Shown: one piece after another, positions 1 to 13,500 of the stretch
Layout: each line of letters begins with the position of its first letter
Numbering within the stretch: position 1 is the first letter of the stretch
From: Ifrita kowaldi
Lineage: Eukaryota > Chordata > Aves > Passeriformes > Cinclosomatidae
Length of the DNA: 64,000 nucleotides
Assembly: GCA_013398055.1 (NCBI GenBank)
Contig: VZRS01014294.1
Location: 114,196 to 178,195 of the forward strand
Reading direction: 5' to 3'
Program-made: the position numbers and the translations under genes
Notes under the pieces: generated by a model
The model's input: only the letters and a program-made list of their open reading frames with translations
Databases searched by the model: none
Told to the model about the DNA's origin: nothing

Positions 1-2569
1 ATATCAGATCTAAAATCCTATGTTCTGCATCTAATATTTAATATGCTGTGTTTGTTCAGTGTTGCTATTCATATGTGACTCAATTATTCCAATGAAATAG
101 AAACTGCTCTCCTTAAGTAAACTGCGCCTTCAACGACATTGTGCTCTCTCTGGTGGTTCCTGTCAAGTTATAATACCCGAAGAAGACACGTGGGTCAAGG
201 TTGGATATTCCTTGCAGAGGTAACTTCATTCTCCTGCAAATAGTCAGCTGCGGTTTCCAAATATGCTATGTTTTCCAAACACAGCCCTGCATAAGTTAGC
301 AATTGTTTGTTTTGGTTCAGAGCCTGATTCATTTTGCTTTCCATACTACAAATAATATTTAAAACATAATGTATGTTCAAATTTAAAGAATGCCAATCTT
401 TGGTAAGAGATCAAACATGTATAGGGAAAACCAGATTACTACTACTGTGTATTAAGTAGATACCTTAAACAGAATCATCACACAGTCTAATGCAAATGTT
501 TATAAATACCACATTTCATATTAGCTGTCTTTTACTGTGGGTCACATTATAATAACTTTCACAGAATTTCACTAATATAAGTGTAGAAATATTGATAATA
601 ACAGCAATATTTTAGTGCTACCAACATTTAACTTGTGATAGCAGCAACATCAACAAAAAAAAAAAGGATAGGAGATCAGAATAACATCCGTTTATCTACC
701 TTTCAAAACATTGGTTTTGATCACTAAGAGGGGAGATAGAAAAGATTCTACACCAATTTTTTTTGTTTTACTCAAAAGAAAACAGTTGTACATACATAAC
801 ACAGTTGTACATACTAAACATTACCATGTTAATAAACCCTGACTATACACTAACAGAAAAGTCATCAGCAAGCATCAAACTTGGCCACAGCAGTACCTGA
901 AACACAGGTTTCACATTCTGAAAGGAAGGGAATTTTTAGCCCTAGGAAGGTGGCACCAGCAGAGTGTCTATGGAACTTCCTGTAGAGGACGCAGTGACAA
1001 CAGATTTACAGATTGCAACTTAATTTAGTTCACTATTTGGTTTCACACCTTTAAAGGAAGTGAATTTACAGCTACCTGAATTAGCTTGGACTGTAGTAGG
1101 AAAATAGGTTTAATGTTACTGTCAGGGAGGTTTCTTCACTTTCCACTCTAAGAGCATGATTCCCTTGTTCCATGGCCTATATATCACAAACATGTGACAG
1201 ATGGCACTAAGTGGCCTTGCGTACTAAAGAGAGAGAGCTGGAAAAGGATGCTGTTGGGAAATACACAAAACATACCTTGTGCCGCTGATTTTCTAAAATC
1301 TTCTCTTGGAATTTGTTCCAAACACCAGAAAAATATAAAAATCCAGCTCATGTGATACATGCTTGATAATCATATATCTGTTTCTGCTGACTTTGTAATC
1401 TTCTATAAATCAGTGATTAAGTAAGCAAATCTCGTTATACCTGGCCCTTTACAGATGGAGTGGAGTGTTCACTGTATTTTATTAGGTTATCAGGAAAATG
1501 ACTGAATACTGCATCCACCTCAAGCAGATTGCTCAGTTTCAGTGAAGCCTACAGAGCTGTTAAACCGACAAAGTCAGCAACATAAATCATTCACCTCTTG
1601 CAGTTAAATATTATAAAAGCAGTTTTCAGGATAATTTAAAGCATCATATTTATTTTCTTGGGCTTCCTTCAGATCACAAAGAAGTAAAATACCTACTCTA
1701 CAGCCACTGAAAGAATCCACAACCCAAACAAAAGCTTATGACTTCTGCAAAATTCCAAACAGGCATTTCTTCACTTAGTGAGGGAGTGGAAAACAGCTAC
1801 CATTAGAGCAGTGATAATGTTGATAGTGAAAAAGTCTGGAACTATAGGGAATGAAGCTTCCTGAAAGTCATTCAGAAAGCAATATAATTAGAGGTTAGTC
1901 CTAATGAAAAGGTCACACACCAATAATTCCAAATGTTTTTATAGCCATCCAATTTATTAGAAGTTCATGGATTTAAAAATGATTGTATAAAGAGAGAAGA
2001 GCCTACCATTCAGCTATGTGATTTTTGAAGATATGCTCTCTCCATAAGGAATACCTGTCTGTACAGCATGTGTTCTCACGAATTTGAATACATTCGATTT
2101 ATATTAGCTTTCAAGTATTTAGAGTATCTGTTTTACCTGTCTCCCCTGAAGAAATAAATCCAGTCCTTTGAGACAAAATCCTTTAAAAAATTAATTATTT
2201 TTTTCGAATTTTTTGGGTTTAGCATCTTATTACAGACTGAATTTTGGGTTGTATTTTCCCCCTCAAAACAAGCAAGGAAAAAAGCACTCTCTCTACCCTA
2301 CCCAGCATCTGTCTAGGTTGCCTCCACGACTTTGACCATGTTTTGACCAATTATTTACCATGATCATTCTATATTTTAACTTGGAAAGAATATCATAAAT
2401 TTGAGAAAATTTGTGTAACTGAGTGGCACTTACGGAATTTAAATGACAGCTGCAAAAATTGCTTATAATTTTTTAAATTACAAATATTTACTACTTACCA
2501 GTATTTCCAAAATGGATATGAACTACAGCTGGTATATACTATTTGAATTCAGACAGTAGTCCAAGAATG

Positions 2570-2905
2570 AGGGACCAATCCGCAGGACCAGGATCACCTG
2601 TTTTATTCCACTGGGCTGTTGCTCTTGGCTGAATCCCCAAGGGCTGAATGCTCCAAGGGAACTTTGCTGCCTACTGCAGGTTCTTAATTAATTAATCTCT
2701 CCCCAAGTGTCGAGGCATCATGTGGGATGTGGGCTCCCCATGGGACAGCCAGAGCAGCCCCAACTCCATGGCCAGGAGAGTCTGTGGTGAGAGACTGAAT
2801 CCCTCAGGCTTCACTGAAGTGGGGTCCTGGACCATGGGAAGGCTGAGGGGAGGCCCTAGGAGAGTCTAGGCAGGGACAGTCAGGGCAGTTGATGCCCTCA
2901 GGGAT
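2570..2905. other. GC-rich island of unknown origin inside the intron
   Basis: About 330 bp is clearly richer in G and C than the flanks, with many CCC/GGG and CCATGG-type words and few long A/T runs. It lacks a long open frame and does not match the CR1 pattern seen elsewhere in the window. It could be an old LTR or other repeat remnant, a regulatory element or an alternative non-coding exon. The sequence alone does not decide. Confidence 0.35.
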
Positions 2906-4866
2906 ATTTATATGGGCGTTTCTGAATGGCGTTTTTGGATCTAGATACTTTGGCTTTTATTTTAGGCATTTAGACAGTGTTTTAGATATTGTTTATGCCC
3001 TCATTATGCCCTTCTTTCTCTACAGGGGTCTGCTGATTCTTCTAAATTATAGCCAGTAGCTGCATTGACAAAGATAAAAGGTACAGGGTGACTTGCGAGT
3101 TGTGTTATTTGCATTCAGAACAAACACTTGTGGACACAGTTAAAACAGTCTTAATCTCTTGCCACCCACATAAATAGCTCTCAGATAGGGATTGATTTTT
3201 ATGCTGAATAACATTTGAAATACAGTATGCTAATAAAAATATAGACAGAAACCATAAGCATGATTAAACAGAATCTAATACACTTCACTCCACTGCAGCG
3301 TCTGCCTGGCACATTTATCACAGAAGGACAAACTCCAGGCCAGCCTGAGACACTTCACAGCACTGGAGGCATTAAGAGCCCAAATGTGTTAAATAACCTT
3401 TAAAAAGTACAGTTGAGTAGGGCACACTGCTAGATTTCTTTTTGAAGATCATTTTTATTCAGAACAACAAAACCCTAGGTTTTATTTCCATTTCAATATG
3501 TATTGTTTTAAGAACGTAGGCACTGCAGTGTTTATTTCTACTTACATATTCTTCTTTCTGTTTCTTGTTCTTTCAAAAGTATAATTACTATAGAGCTTTT
3601 GTACTGCCAACTGTTAATCAATACTTGTGAGAAAATATCATTTATTCTCCCTACAAAATTATTTTTAAAAGCAGTGTAATATCTACTTAAATAGGTAGAA
3701 AGTTAACATGCAAATTTCTTTGCGAGTCACACAGTTTAGCCAGTTCAAAGCAATGGCTTATCTGCTTTTAGTCAAAATATTTGCTCCTCCTGCCTTTAAG
3801 ACATAAGTTTAGATATATCTTTCACAACAGAATAAAACTACCTTTACAATTCCTTAATTTTTTACAGTGAATTATATGCATTTCAACTATATTCCCTGAC
3901 TGATACTTTCACTTTAGTATGTGACAGAGAGAAGCTGGAAAATGTGCTTTGAAGAGAAAGCATTGATTTGTGGCTGTTCTGCACTAATAGCTTCCTAGGG
4001 ACTAATAAAATAAGTTAGAGCCTAATAAAATGACTGATCTTTCATCCAGGATAACAATGAACCTTAGCCACCAACTCGAGCCAGACTCATTATTCTAAAC
4101 GACACTCCAAAAAGGCAAAGCAGAAGATACATCTTCCCTTCCACCCAACATACAAGGATGTATAAATTCCGTGAACCAAAGAAGAAATTTTAATTTGGCT
4201 TAGAGGTGACACACTTACTTGGTTCATGCTCCCTTCTGGCTACTAATCCCACAGTGAGTACACCTAAAATTTTCAGAGAAGCTTTGGAAAGGATGTTGAT
4301 AACATAACCCAAGAGAAGTTAAGAAATTTAAGATTCCATTTCTAGCTCTCATGAAAACAGTGGTGCATAGTCAGATCAAATATATATGTCTTGCTCATTT
4401 TCCTACGTCAAACAATGAATATACGGAAAGAGTAAGGGCAGGCAAGTCAACAGGATAACCTCCAACACTAGTCTAGCCTTTGTGACTTCCTGAGCTGGAT
4501 AAATCTGTGTGTCATTAGAAATCACCAATGGATTGTTTTCCAAGTTACCTAGTCTTCTCTTGAACCCATAAAAAGTTCTGGCATCCATAATATGCAAATA
4601 GGTTTATAGCCTCGCTATGAAAAAATTGAAGAACTTGCTCCTGCTGCATCTGGTGCCTACTACTTTCCTCTGATACCTCAAACTTCTTGTACTGGAATAG
4701 AAAGACAATCTAATCTTGCATGTCTTATTCACAGTACTGTGAATTTACAGACCACTGGTGCAACAGTTCTTAATTACCCCCTTTCTAGACTGAAGAATGC
4801 TCCTATACTCAATTTTTAACTGTGTATCTGCTCTTCTATAATCATCCTTTTTTTGTGTTCTTACAG

Positions 4867-4928
4867 GCACCAATGTTGCATACAGTATTAATGATATGGA
4901 TGAAAGATGGAGTTATACAATGGCATAG
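4867..4928 (+). other. Cryptic or candidate exon on the strand opposite GPM6A
   Basis: A 62-bp segment is preceded by a T-rich tract ending in TTCTTACAG and followed by AG/GTATGT, so both splice signals are strong. One frame is open across it (beginning A-P-M-L-H-T). I recognise no protein family. It lies antisense to GPM6A. It may be a lncRNA exon or chance; two good splice signals this close together do occur by chance in long introns. Confidence 0.2.
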
Positions 4929-5796
4929 GTATGTTCTCTGATTCTCTTTGATTTTTCATTAGTTGGTACTTGGTTTGTTTTTTGAACACTTCTAAGCCCT
5001 GGATGTTTATTATGGAACTATTCGTCATAAGACATCAATGTTTTTGATGAACAAATCTCTTCACTTTTAACAAAAATATTCATGAAAGAAAATAATTACA
5101 GATTTAAGGATAGAATGCTTCAGCTTTAGTTACAACCATTAGCAGCCAGGTAGGAACTTGAATTTCAAATATCTAAGAACATTGTGTTTTAAAGAGACAA
5201 TTTAAAAGATACTAGAAACATTCAATTTAACTTCAGCATACAGAAAACTTTTTTTTTAAAATGTAATAAATTTAACAAAGAGTAGTTGATACTCAGCAAA
5301 ACAAAGGTCTTCCAGAAATAGATTTTCAGGAATAGCAAAGCATGAAACCTTCAAAACAGATCAATTCCAGAAAAACCAGAGGCAATAGAATTTTGACATT
5401 TCAAGTCTCAGGGTTCTGCACAATTCGTTGGTTAATTCTTTAATGTTTATTCCCAGAACTGTTACTTGTTGCACAATTCTGCTTTGTCTATTTAGAGTTT
5501 TGTGGACATTGGTTTTTTTTTGGTTTTTGGGTTTTTTAATGCAAGGATGTATGGAACAGATTAATCAACATTATATGAATTAATTTTTAGTAATAAAGAA
5601 AGTGTGGGATAGTTAATAGTATTACAAATTCCTTGTAAATAGTAAAAATATCACCTTGGTCGAAACTTTATCTGCTAAGCTTACCCAAACCATTTTTTCT
5701 ACGATTTTCACTAAAAAACATTTTCTTGAGTCAAATTCATATCCCTTGTGGAATTTTTCAGCAGTTTTAAAAAGAAACAAGTAAAAGGAACGGAGA

Positions 5797-5802
5797 GCTT
5801 AC
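5797..5802 (-). promoter_or_regulatory. 5' splice donor of the GPM6A exon
   Basis: The minus strand reads ACCAT followed by GTAAGC, a canonical GT donor with the favourable AAG at +3 to +5. It splits an ATG (Met) codon after its second base. Mammalian M6-a continues from this Met with an Ile-Asp pair in the next exon, so the next exon should start with G. That exon is not in the window. Confidence 0.9.
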
Positions 5803-5995
5803 ATGGTAAAGGCATCAATAACATCTCCTGCAGATCTTGTCATCTCAAAGTAGGTTTGCAGAATGTTGACGGTTCCTGAAAGTGCTTCATGTCCACAGCC
5901 ACAGAACAGTGCAACTCCAGCATAGAGCAGGATGGTGGCAATCAAAGATGCATAGGGAATACCTCCCAGGCATTTGATGCAACACTCAAAGCATC
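5803..5995 (-). CDS. GPM6A: GPM6A internal exon (N-terminal Cys cluster, TM1, first extracellular loop of M6-a)
   Basis: This 193-bp exon encodes part of neuronal membrane glycoprotein M6-a, a four-pass membrane protein of the PLP/DM20/M6 family found in neuronal plasma membrane and linked to neurite and filopodium growth. The minus-strand frame begins with GCFECCIKCLGG, the cysteine cluster that is palmitoylated in M6-a (Cys17, 18 and 21 in the mammalian protein). A hydrophobic first membrane segment (IPYASLIATILLYAGVALF) follows, then CGCGHEALSGTVNILQTYFE at the start of the first extracellular loop, ending in DAFTM. The acceptor is a pyrimidine-rich tract ending in TAG at 5996-5998 and the donor is GTAAG at 5798-5802. 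The exon starts after the first base of the Gly codon and ends after two bases of the Met codon. M6-b and PLP1 differ clearly in the NILQTYFE loop, so GPM6A is the best paralogue. There is no stop or frameshift. Codons upstream of GCFECC in the open frame are intron, not protein. Confidence 0.95.
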
Positions 5996-6022
5996 CTACA
6001 AGAAAGGAAAAAAAAAGTTTAT
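5996..6022 (-). promoter_or_regulatory. 3' splice acceptor and polypyrimidine tract of the GPM6A exon
   Basis: On the minus strand a run of T, then TTTCC and TTTCTTG, leads to TAG immediately before the exon. This is a strong canonical acceptor. It fixes the 5' edge of the exon at 5995 and shows that the in-frame Met and hydrophobic residues read upstream of it are intronic. Confidence 0.9.
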
Positions 6023-7474
6023 ACACTACTAAATTATATCAAAAAACCAAAAAGAATGTTTTGTTCTTGAGAAACACTTCTGAAAACTAAAGACTGCAGG
6101 CCAAAGAGAGTTTAAGTATAACAACCCAGACTCTCAGAAAACCTGTGAAAGGTTGATCCAGCTTCTGGGTTTTCTCAGTTGCTACTTGACCTATTAAATG
6201 TAGACATGCCACCTGATTAACCTGAAAGGTTAAACTGTTAGTTCCTTGTAGAGCTTCATGTTTTTATTCAGAGCAGGTTATAATGTCAGTCCTAGGTTAT
6301 ACTTATATTCACAATTCCTGCTGGTCACCTATCAGATTACTGAGAAGGACTCTCCATAACAGGAACACCATCAAAAAAAAAAAAATATATATATTCAGTC
6401 CAATTTCTTCCATCATCATAGGTTTATTCCAATTTTTTGGACATACACTTTTGACAACAGAATTGCTCATGCCTGCAGCACCAATTCCTTGTGCATCACT
6501 AAAATACCTCACAAGAATAAATAAAGACATCCACCAAAGAGCACAGAATTAGAAAAAATATAGTTGAATATTCTTTAAATATATTTTACTCTGTGCAAGG
6601 TTTCTTAAGTGAAGGTAATTGCTCTTCAGTTATAAAAGGCCAACCTTTTTTCCAGCCATCACAGTGTCTAAAACAATGCCCAGTTCCACAACAAAGCATT
6701 TCTTCAGTAAGTGTGCTCAAGTCTCTGGCACTACCCTGCCCAGTTTCATGAACGCAGCGTCTCTGACTCTTCCAAATCTCATCAACCCCACAAGAACTCC
6801 TACACCCTGTGGAGCCCTTCCTATTACCTTCTGAAGGGACAGAGAAGGTGGGAACCACTGGCTGAGAGAAGACAAACAGGCATTGACTCAGTAATCAGAA
6901 GTCCTATGTTCTCCTAAACACTACCAATTTGTAGAGAAAGGACCTGGATAGAAAACAAAGTGAGCATATAGATTTTAAATATTTATGCAGACAAAGGCCA
7001 ATTAAAAATTATGTATAAGATGTTCAACAGGTATGATTCAATATATTTTAACTTGATCCAAAGGCTTTATGCTATGCTAAATCATAGTACCAGAGATATG
7101 TTAAAAGAGAAAAGCCATTCTTTAAAGACAGTATGTCTCTTTTCTTTATGTCTAATTCTCAAATGTAGCTTCTCTATGTAATTTCCTATTTTGTGCTTTA
7201 ATTCGGTATGTTTCTATTTCCTTTAGCCTAGATGAGCAATGTAACAATTTCCTGTCTGTTCAAACCTTCATTTACTGCTTTTAATGAACAAATATTGAAT
7301 ATTCATATATATATGTTTAGCAACTATTTATATAAGAGATTCCCTGAAGAGAACAGTTTAAGCCATTTTCAAATATGTACACATTTTACCCAAAGAGAAA
7401 CCCCTTGCTATTTTGTATATATAAGTAATACTACGGAAGGCAGTATTCAAATGGTTGGATAGCTCCTGATAGAA

Positions 7475-7560
7475 AAATATAGTATACTAAACTGAATATA
7501 CTATATATATAAAATATACTAAATATATTATATATATATATGAATATACTAAATATATAA
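7475..7560. repeat. AT-rich simple repeat (TA)n with a repeated GAATATACT-like unit
   Basis: Almost pure A/T, built from TATATA runs separated by repeats of GAATATACTA and AAATATATA-like words. It looks like a degenerate AT microsatellite. Confidence 0.8.
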
Positions 7561-10500
7561 AAGACAAAATAATACCCAACTATGTATGCTAGTTGTATAA
7601 AAAGAGAAAGAAAGTTGTAGCTTGAGACTACTCCTGTTTGAAGACAACTTATTACATCAGAGCCAACTGTGAAATACCAAAGGTAAAATGTGCACATCCA
7701 TATATTTAAACTGCTGCCAAAGTCTTGCTGAGTAACCTGTTGTACAGCAGCCACCACACACGTCCACGGGTGTAACAGCTTCCACCCTTTTAGGTGAGAG
7801 CATTCCATTCCCCCCGTCCTCTCTGAGCCCGTGCAGTACTGGGTGAAGAACACGTTGTCACTGCAATTCTTGCCATTCTACTCTGCTGGCAGCAGGCAGC
7901 TCTCCTCTTCAGCAGCACAAGGCTTTGGATGCCCTGTGATCACTCAGTGTCTTTCTTCAGTGATAGACTATGAGGGTTTTATACCCAGGGACTCTGTGGC
8001 TTTTCATCAGTCCAGGATCATAGGAACAGACTAGGAAGATATATAAATGCTTTTGGAGTAACTAATTCTGCATGCAGATAACTGTAGGAATCTCTTAAAA
8101 TGCCTTTGGTCCTGTTTTCTAAGATTACCCTTAATAATAACTGTGATTAACTCCTCAGTGTCTAAAAGCCTACACAATACTAGAAAAAAATCATTCACTG
8201 GAAAATCTACCATCTAAAAGGCAAAAAACATAAGAAATATATATTTAAAATAAATTCGTTGAACAAGAACTACAGGACAATACATAGTTACCTGACATCA
8301 GAGTTTATCACAAAATGCCCATTGCCATTTTCAGCACAGAATAACAGCAGAAAAAGCCTCAGAAAACCGGTACCACTGTACAACTATTGGCATCATATGA
8401 GAAAGTAAAAAAGAGGGGGACAGATGACAATAGAGTAGTAGCCGGAATGATGTGTGAGGGCTTGTAAAGTAAAAGAAGAAAAAATAAGGTAGATCTAAAT
8501 ATTTTCAGGGACACATGGACTTTAGGGAGAGTTTCTTAATATTGCAATAGCTTGGGGCAGGGAAGAGAAAGAGAGATTTTGTAAAGATTTCTTTTTCCCC
8601 TTCTGAGAAAGGTGAAGTGGAAGAGACAAACTTGAGTGCATTGTTGTATGGGAACAGCTGGCTGTGCATTACCTCCTGAAGCTGCTGCACCTCACTCTCT
8701 AGGTCCAGAGAGGGTTGAGCACACACTCAGATGTCATAAATTAGGATGCTATCAAAGCCCTCAGCCAGTGATATTACTTGAGTTTTACTATAGTGAAACA
8801 GTGTTAAAGTATAGCAAAATAGCATAACAAAGTAAAAACAGTATAAATGACAGATGTTATAATGCACAATCCAAGGAAAAATTTAATCAAAAACAAATTA
8901 TTTTTTCCCCTGTTGCTTCAAAATTTGTAAAATAACTGAAACAAATTTATAGTTTGTGAAGAAGTGCTTATATACATCTCTCGCATTAAAACAATTCATG
9001 TTTATAAGCCTTTGAGGGAAGCTTCTAATAGCGGTATGTTTTACCAATCCAAGATCTTTTCATTCATAAAAAAACACCAGGAAAAAATTAATTCAACCAC
9101 GTAACATTTTCAAATAATCACATATTCTCAAAGCCCTCCTCATTTATTTAGCTCTTCCATAGCCCTACTACCGTTCTCACTGCTTACTTCATGAGTAACT
9201 CTAGACTTTGCAGTGTTGTCAAATCAACCCTGAACTAAAGAAAACCAGTGAATCAGCACCATGATTTTAAAATGGATATCACACATCATTCATACACCGC
9301 AAGGTAATGAGCAATAGGTAATATCTGCTCCAATTCTTTTCCTTCAGCTGTTCAGAATGTGAAAATGGCTGTTTAATAACAGAACAATAGAAATGCTATT
9401 TTAACCTGCACAGTGACATTGAATAAGCAGCACAGAGTGTGACTCAGCTGTGCGATGTGTGTCTATGTCTGTGCGAGACAGGCAGTCATTCACCTCTCCG
9501 AACACCATCTTCACAAGGCAGTTAAAACACACAGTCACAGAAATAATTACTGGGAAAGATGAAAAAGATTATATGCTCCTTTGATGTTTGTTCCCATCTT
9601 CAAACAGTTTTCAGGACTTTTCAAACTGTTCACTCTGCACAATAAACCTGCATTATATAATTCAGCATCTACTGTCTTATTTTGCTTATGTGTACCAACA
9701 TTTTTCCCTCAGGTAAAAATCAAAATCTTCTGGGACCACGTGTCCTTACCAAAATTGTAGGAGGTAATCAAAAACACTATCTTTTTTTTGTATGTGAAGG
9801 TCTGTACCATTCCTTTTTTCCTCTATTTTATTAAAATCCTCCCAAAGAGAAAATTTAATCATGAAATACACAGAAGATGGCAAGACAAGAAATTTTATTT
9901 TACATGGATAAAATACATCTCCAGACACTGGCAATATTCAGCTATCCAAATGCAGCACATTAATGTTGCATTACTTACATCCACTTTCTGGTCAACAAAT
10001 ATCTCATAGACAACAACCTCTTTGTTCCTCTTAGTACAATTATTACTGTCTACATCAGAAATATTCTTGATATAGATATCTAAACCGCCTTATACAGGCA
10101 AATCTGTGCAAATCTCTTCTAGTTTCTAGGGTTTGGGTGCAAATTTTCTATTATATCTTCAAGTGCATCAGCCAAAGATAAGCTGACCTTCTGTTTCTAC
10201 AATCTCTACATTAAGAAGGCAGAAGATTTAGAAATTGAGCAGAAGAAATTTTCCCTGTGGTTTACATCTAATTATGCACACAAATTGCATCACCACAATA
10301 ATTTCTTTGTGTGTTAGTGATATGTGAACTCTTTCTCCTCAGTGTGGATCAGGACATACAACTAACAAATAAAATACTCAATCTGTTTCTGGTCAGTATA
10401 TTTAGAAGAAAAAAAAAGATTCAGGACTTACATCTCTTGCCACTTCTGTCTGTGTTTGTCAAGTTTAAATCAATGATATCAGAACCAGTTTCAGAATGCA

Positions 10501-13500
10501 GTTATGCTACTGTCTTTTATATAAACAGTTAAGAAAACCCATTCACCCCAGACATTAACATTAAGAAAATCAATATTAAAAAAATATATAAAAAGTAACC
10601 GTAGACACTACAGAAGGATATTTTGGTTTTGGTTTTTTTCATCTTTTCCAACTCATTTGCAGCTGGAACATCTCAGATGATTAACCAGAGACAACTACAT
10701 TTGCAAAGAATTACAGATTAATCACAGATAATTACATCTCCAATGAGAACAAATACCTCTGAAGAACATACAACATTTTAATAACAATTTTTCTTAATTT
10801 ATTTTTCTAAAAGGGTTTTCTATATAATATTAGGAGGTAGGACAGCAGAGTCTAAGTAAAATGCCAGAGTGCTACATAAACTTGAAACGGAAAACAAAAT
10901 AACAAAATCTTCTGCGTCTTCCATGCCTGGCTAGGCATGCATTTTCTTCATGTCTAAATTTGTACCACTTGTCACACAGCTTTCATGGCCAATCAACTCA
11001 AATACTGTTTCACAGCCCCATCATGAAACATGCAGATTTACTTCTGAATTCTATTAAGACAGACTTAACCTCAAGTCAAGCTACTGTTATGTAATATTTT
11101 AATTGATAAATACAGCCATCAAGTCACATTGTACTGAACAAAAAAGCAACACTTTTTACTGATATCTAGTACCCTCAATTATTCAACATGCAGCATGACT
11201 TCCTGGTCTGAAACTGGTCTCCAGGACACCACAGTATAGGAGCAGGTAGAAGCAATCCAGCTCCCTCAATACTATCCCAAGGACAGAAGAAAGACAAGAC
11301 ATTCACCATGTGGTTTTACAAAGCTGGAAATGAGGTGAAGCAACATTTGGGAATGAATCATCAGAGATCACTCCTGTACTTTGATTTGGAAAACCAGCTC
11401 AAGAAGTGCTGCATACACAATCCCATGTGATTGGTCCCAGGCTCATTAACGGAATACATCCTCACTCTGCTCTCACCCTCTCCCCTTATACAAGATCTAC
11501 TGGAAATTAGAAGAAAATTACATCAAATGCTAACAACTTGTTTCTTAGTCTTGTCCAGGAGATGACTTCTCATTTAAATTAACCTTCAACAAGAATGCTT
11601 GCAATTACAGAATTACCTATCAAGCAACAAAAAGTAATTTTACCACAAAATTAATTCTGGTATCCTGACTGGTAAGACTGCTAAGACAGTGAAATAGTAA
11701 ATTATACATCGAACAGTTATAAGAAACATGATATGTAGAAAAGGAAGAATAATGCCCCAACAAGCACAAAAGGATTTTCAGAAATAGGCAACTAATTGCA
11801 TGAAAATAAAAACTCAAATATGCAGGTATCCTTTTACACATTAAATTATGTATCATTACTGGATCTACTTTGACTTATCTCTACAGTGTGATTGGATACT
11901 AGCTAATCAGATATCAGCTAATACTGAAAATCAAAATGTTAATCCTTAGGCTTTTACAGTCATTCGGAAGCTAATAGTTGCATCAGTTATTGCACTCAAC
12001 ATGGGTCCAAGGCTAAGAGGAATCATAAAGACTTTTTCTTATTTAGACACAAAATTCCTCAAAATAAATTGAAATACCTAAGACTGTGAGTTCTCAAAAT
12101 CACGATAATGCATGTTTGCTCATGAGAATACCACTGGCCAAGATGACAGCTTTAAGCAGTGGAGCTACAGTCTGGTTATGCTGGATCTTGGAAGCAGCTC
12201 CCACAAACCCATCCCTTCATCAGCCCACTGTGCTTACATTACCTTGCATTTAAAAAAAAAAAAAATCCCAGAAATCACCTCTGTGGACTGGTTAGGATAT
12301 CATTGTTTCCCAGGGAATTATATGAAGGAAAAACATCTGCAACCCTCAGCCAGAAGCTGCACTGTAACACCTCCCACAATTCCTCCTTTAACAAAAAAGG
12401 GACAAAATATTTACCTTTGCAACATCCATCCCAACTGTGCTCTGATTCTCTAACTTAGAGAAATGTTCAGTCATCAAAAGGATATGACTTCAGATATTTG
12501 AATGATACTGGGATTATCTCACCATGGACATATCAAGTCCACACACAGATATCCCCCCCGTACCCCCAGGCCAACAACAAAAATGGTAGTTTTGCAGCAT
12601 AAAAATCCACAATTTTCCATCCTATGTACTACTACATTTTCTCTATAGGCTGATACAAAGGACTTTCACCAACATAAAAAACCCCAATAAAATCCTTAAA
12701 AGAGGTTCAAAACAAACACTGAAAGAAAAATTACGTACTTGTAATATAGTGGTCTGAAAATGCAGTCTTAAGAGATGGCACAAACTGAATGTGTATGTGA
12801 GGAATTCTTTAGTGACAAAATTACCAGTTTTATTGACAATTTTAAGACATGATGTTTTCTTATGTGGCTAAATGTGGAAACACTTGAAATTGAAGCAATA
12901 AAGGGGAAATATTTGATCCTTCAACATGTTTTGAAATGCAGAACATATTCAGAGTCCTGACTGTAGTTATTAAAGAAAAAGGAATAGAGTGGTCACAGTC
13001 TAAGGAACATAACTGAGTTCAGCTCAGTTCTATCTACCATTTTTTTCCTAGTACGTTCACAGAAACAAAATTGAAATAATCAACTGCTTATTTACTCTCT
13101 CCTATATCAATACAAGGTTGCTCAGTACTTGTACTAGGAAAATATATTGTTGTAAAAACGTTTCTAAACTGAACTTAATTCTTTGAGAAATTTTAGTTAG
13201 AGATTTTAGAATTCTAATACCAGCCTAGGTCAGTAGTCCAATGTGTATTCAAGGGTTTCATGGAAAGCAAGGGTTTTTTTATTTTTATGTTTGTAAAATC
13301 TCCTTGTAGCAGCACCAATATTTTTTAGAAGAGAAAATTGTGCAGAAAAATGCTTTTTCAAAAGGAAAATGACTAAGACCTTCAAAGACCTAATTTAAAA
13401 ATTCATTTATGAATAACTTTTTTATCCTTAGTGCATATGCAAATTTTAAAGTTCTTTCTTTCATGGTTATTTTCACTTGCAATATGGGGGTCTGGAGATT

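Larger units (their letters stand above)
1..5796 (-). other. GPM6A downstream intron (partial)
   Basis: This is AT-rich intronic sequence below the exon; the intron continues beyond the window start. I looked for a minus-strand exon encoding the second membrane segment (the KYVIYGIAAAFF region) and saw none. It contains a GC-richer island near 2.57-2.90 kb, a plus-strand exon-like segment at 4867-4928 and a 61-codon minus-strand open frame at 195-380 that I do not recognise. No transposon was recognised. Confidence 0.75.

Noticed and set aside
7431..7853. 140-codon minus-strand open frame
   Set aside because: Much of its length reads across the AT microsatellite (repeated Tyr/Ile/Phe), and there are no domain features.
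12112..12458. Two overlapping plus-strand open frames of 113 and 99 codons
   Set aside because: Both frames are open over the same DNA and cross a poly(A) tract read as Lys. No family is recognisable.
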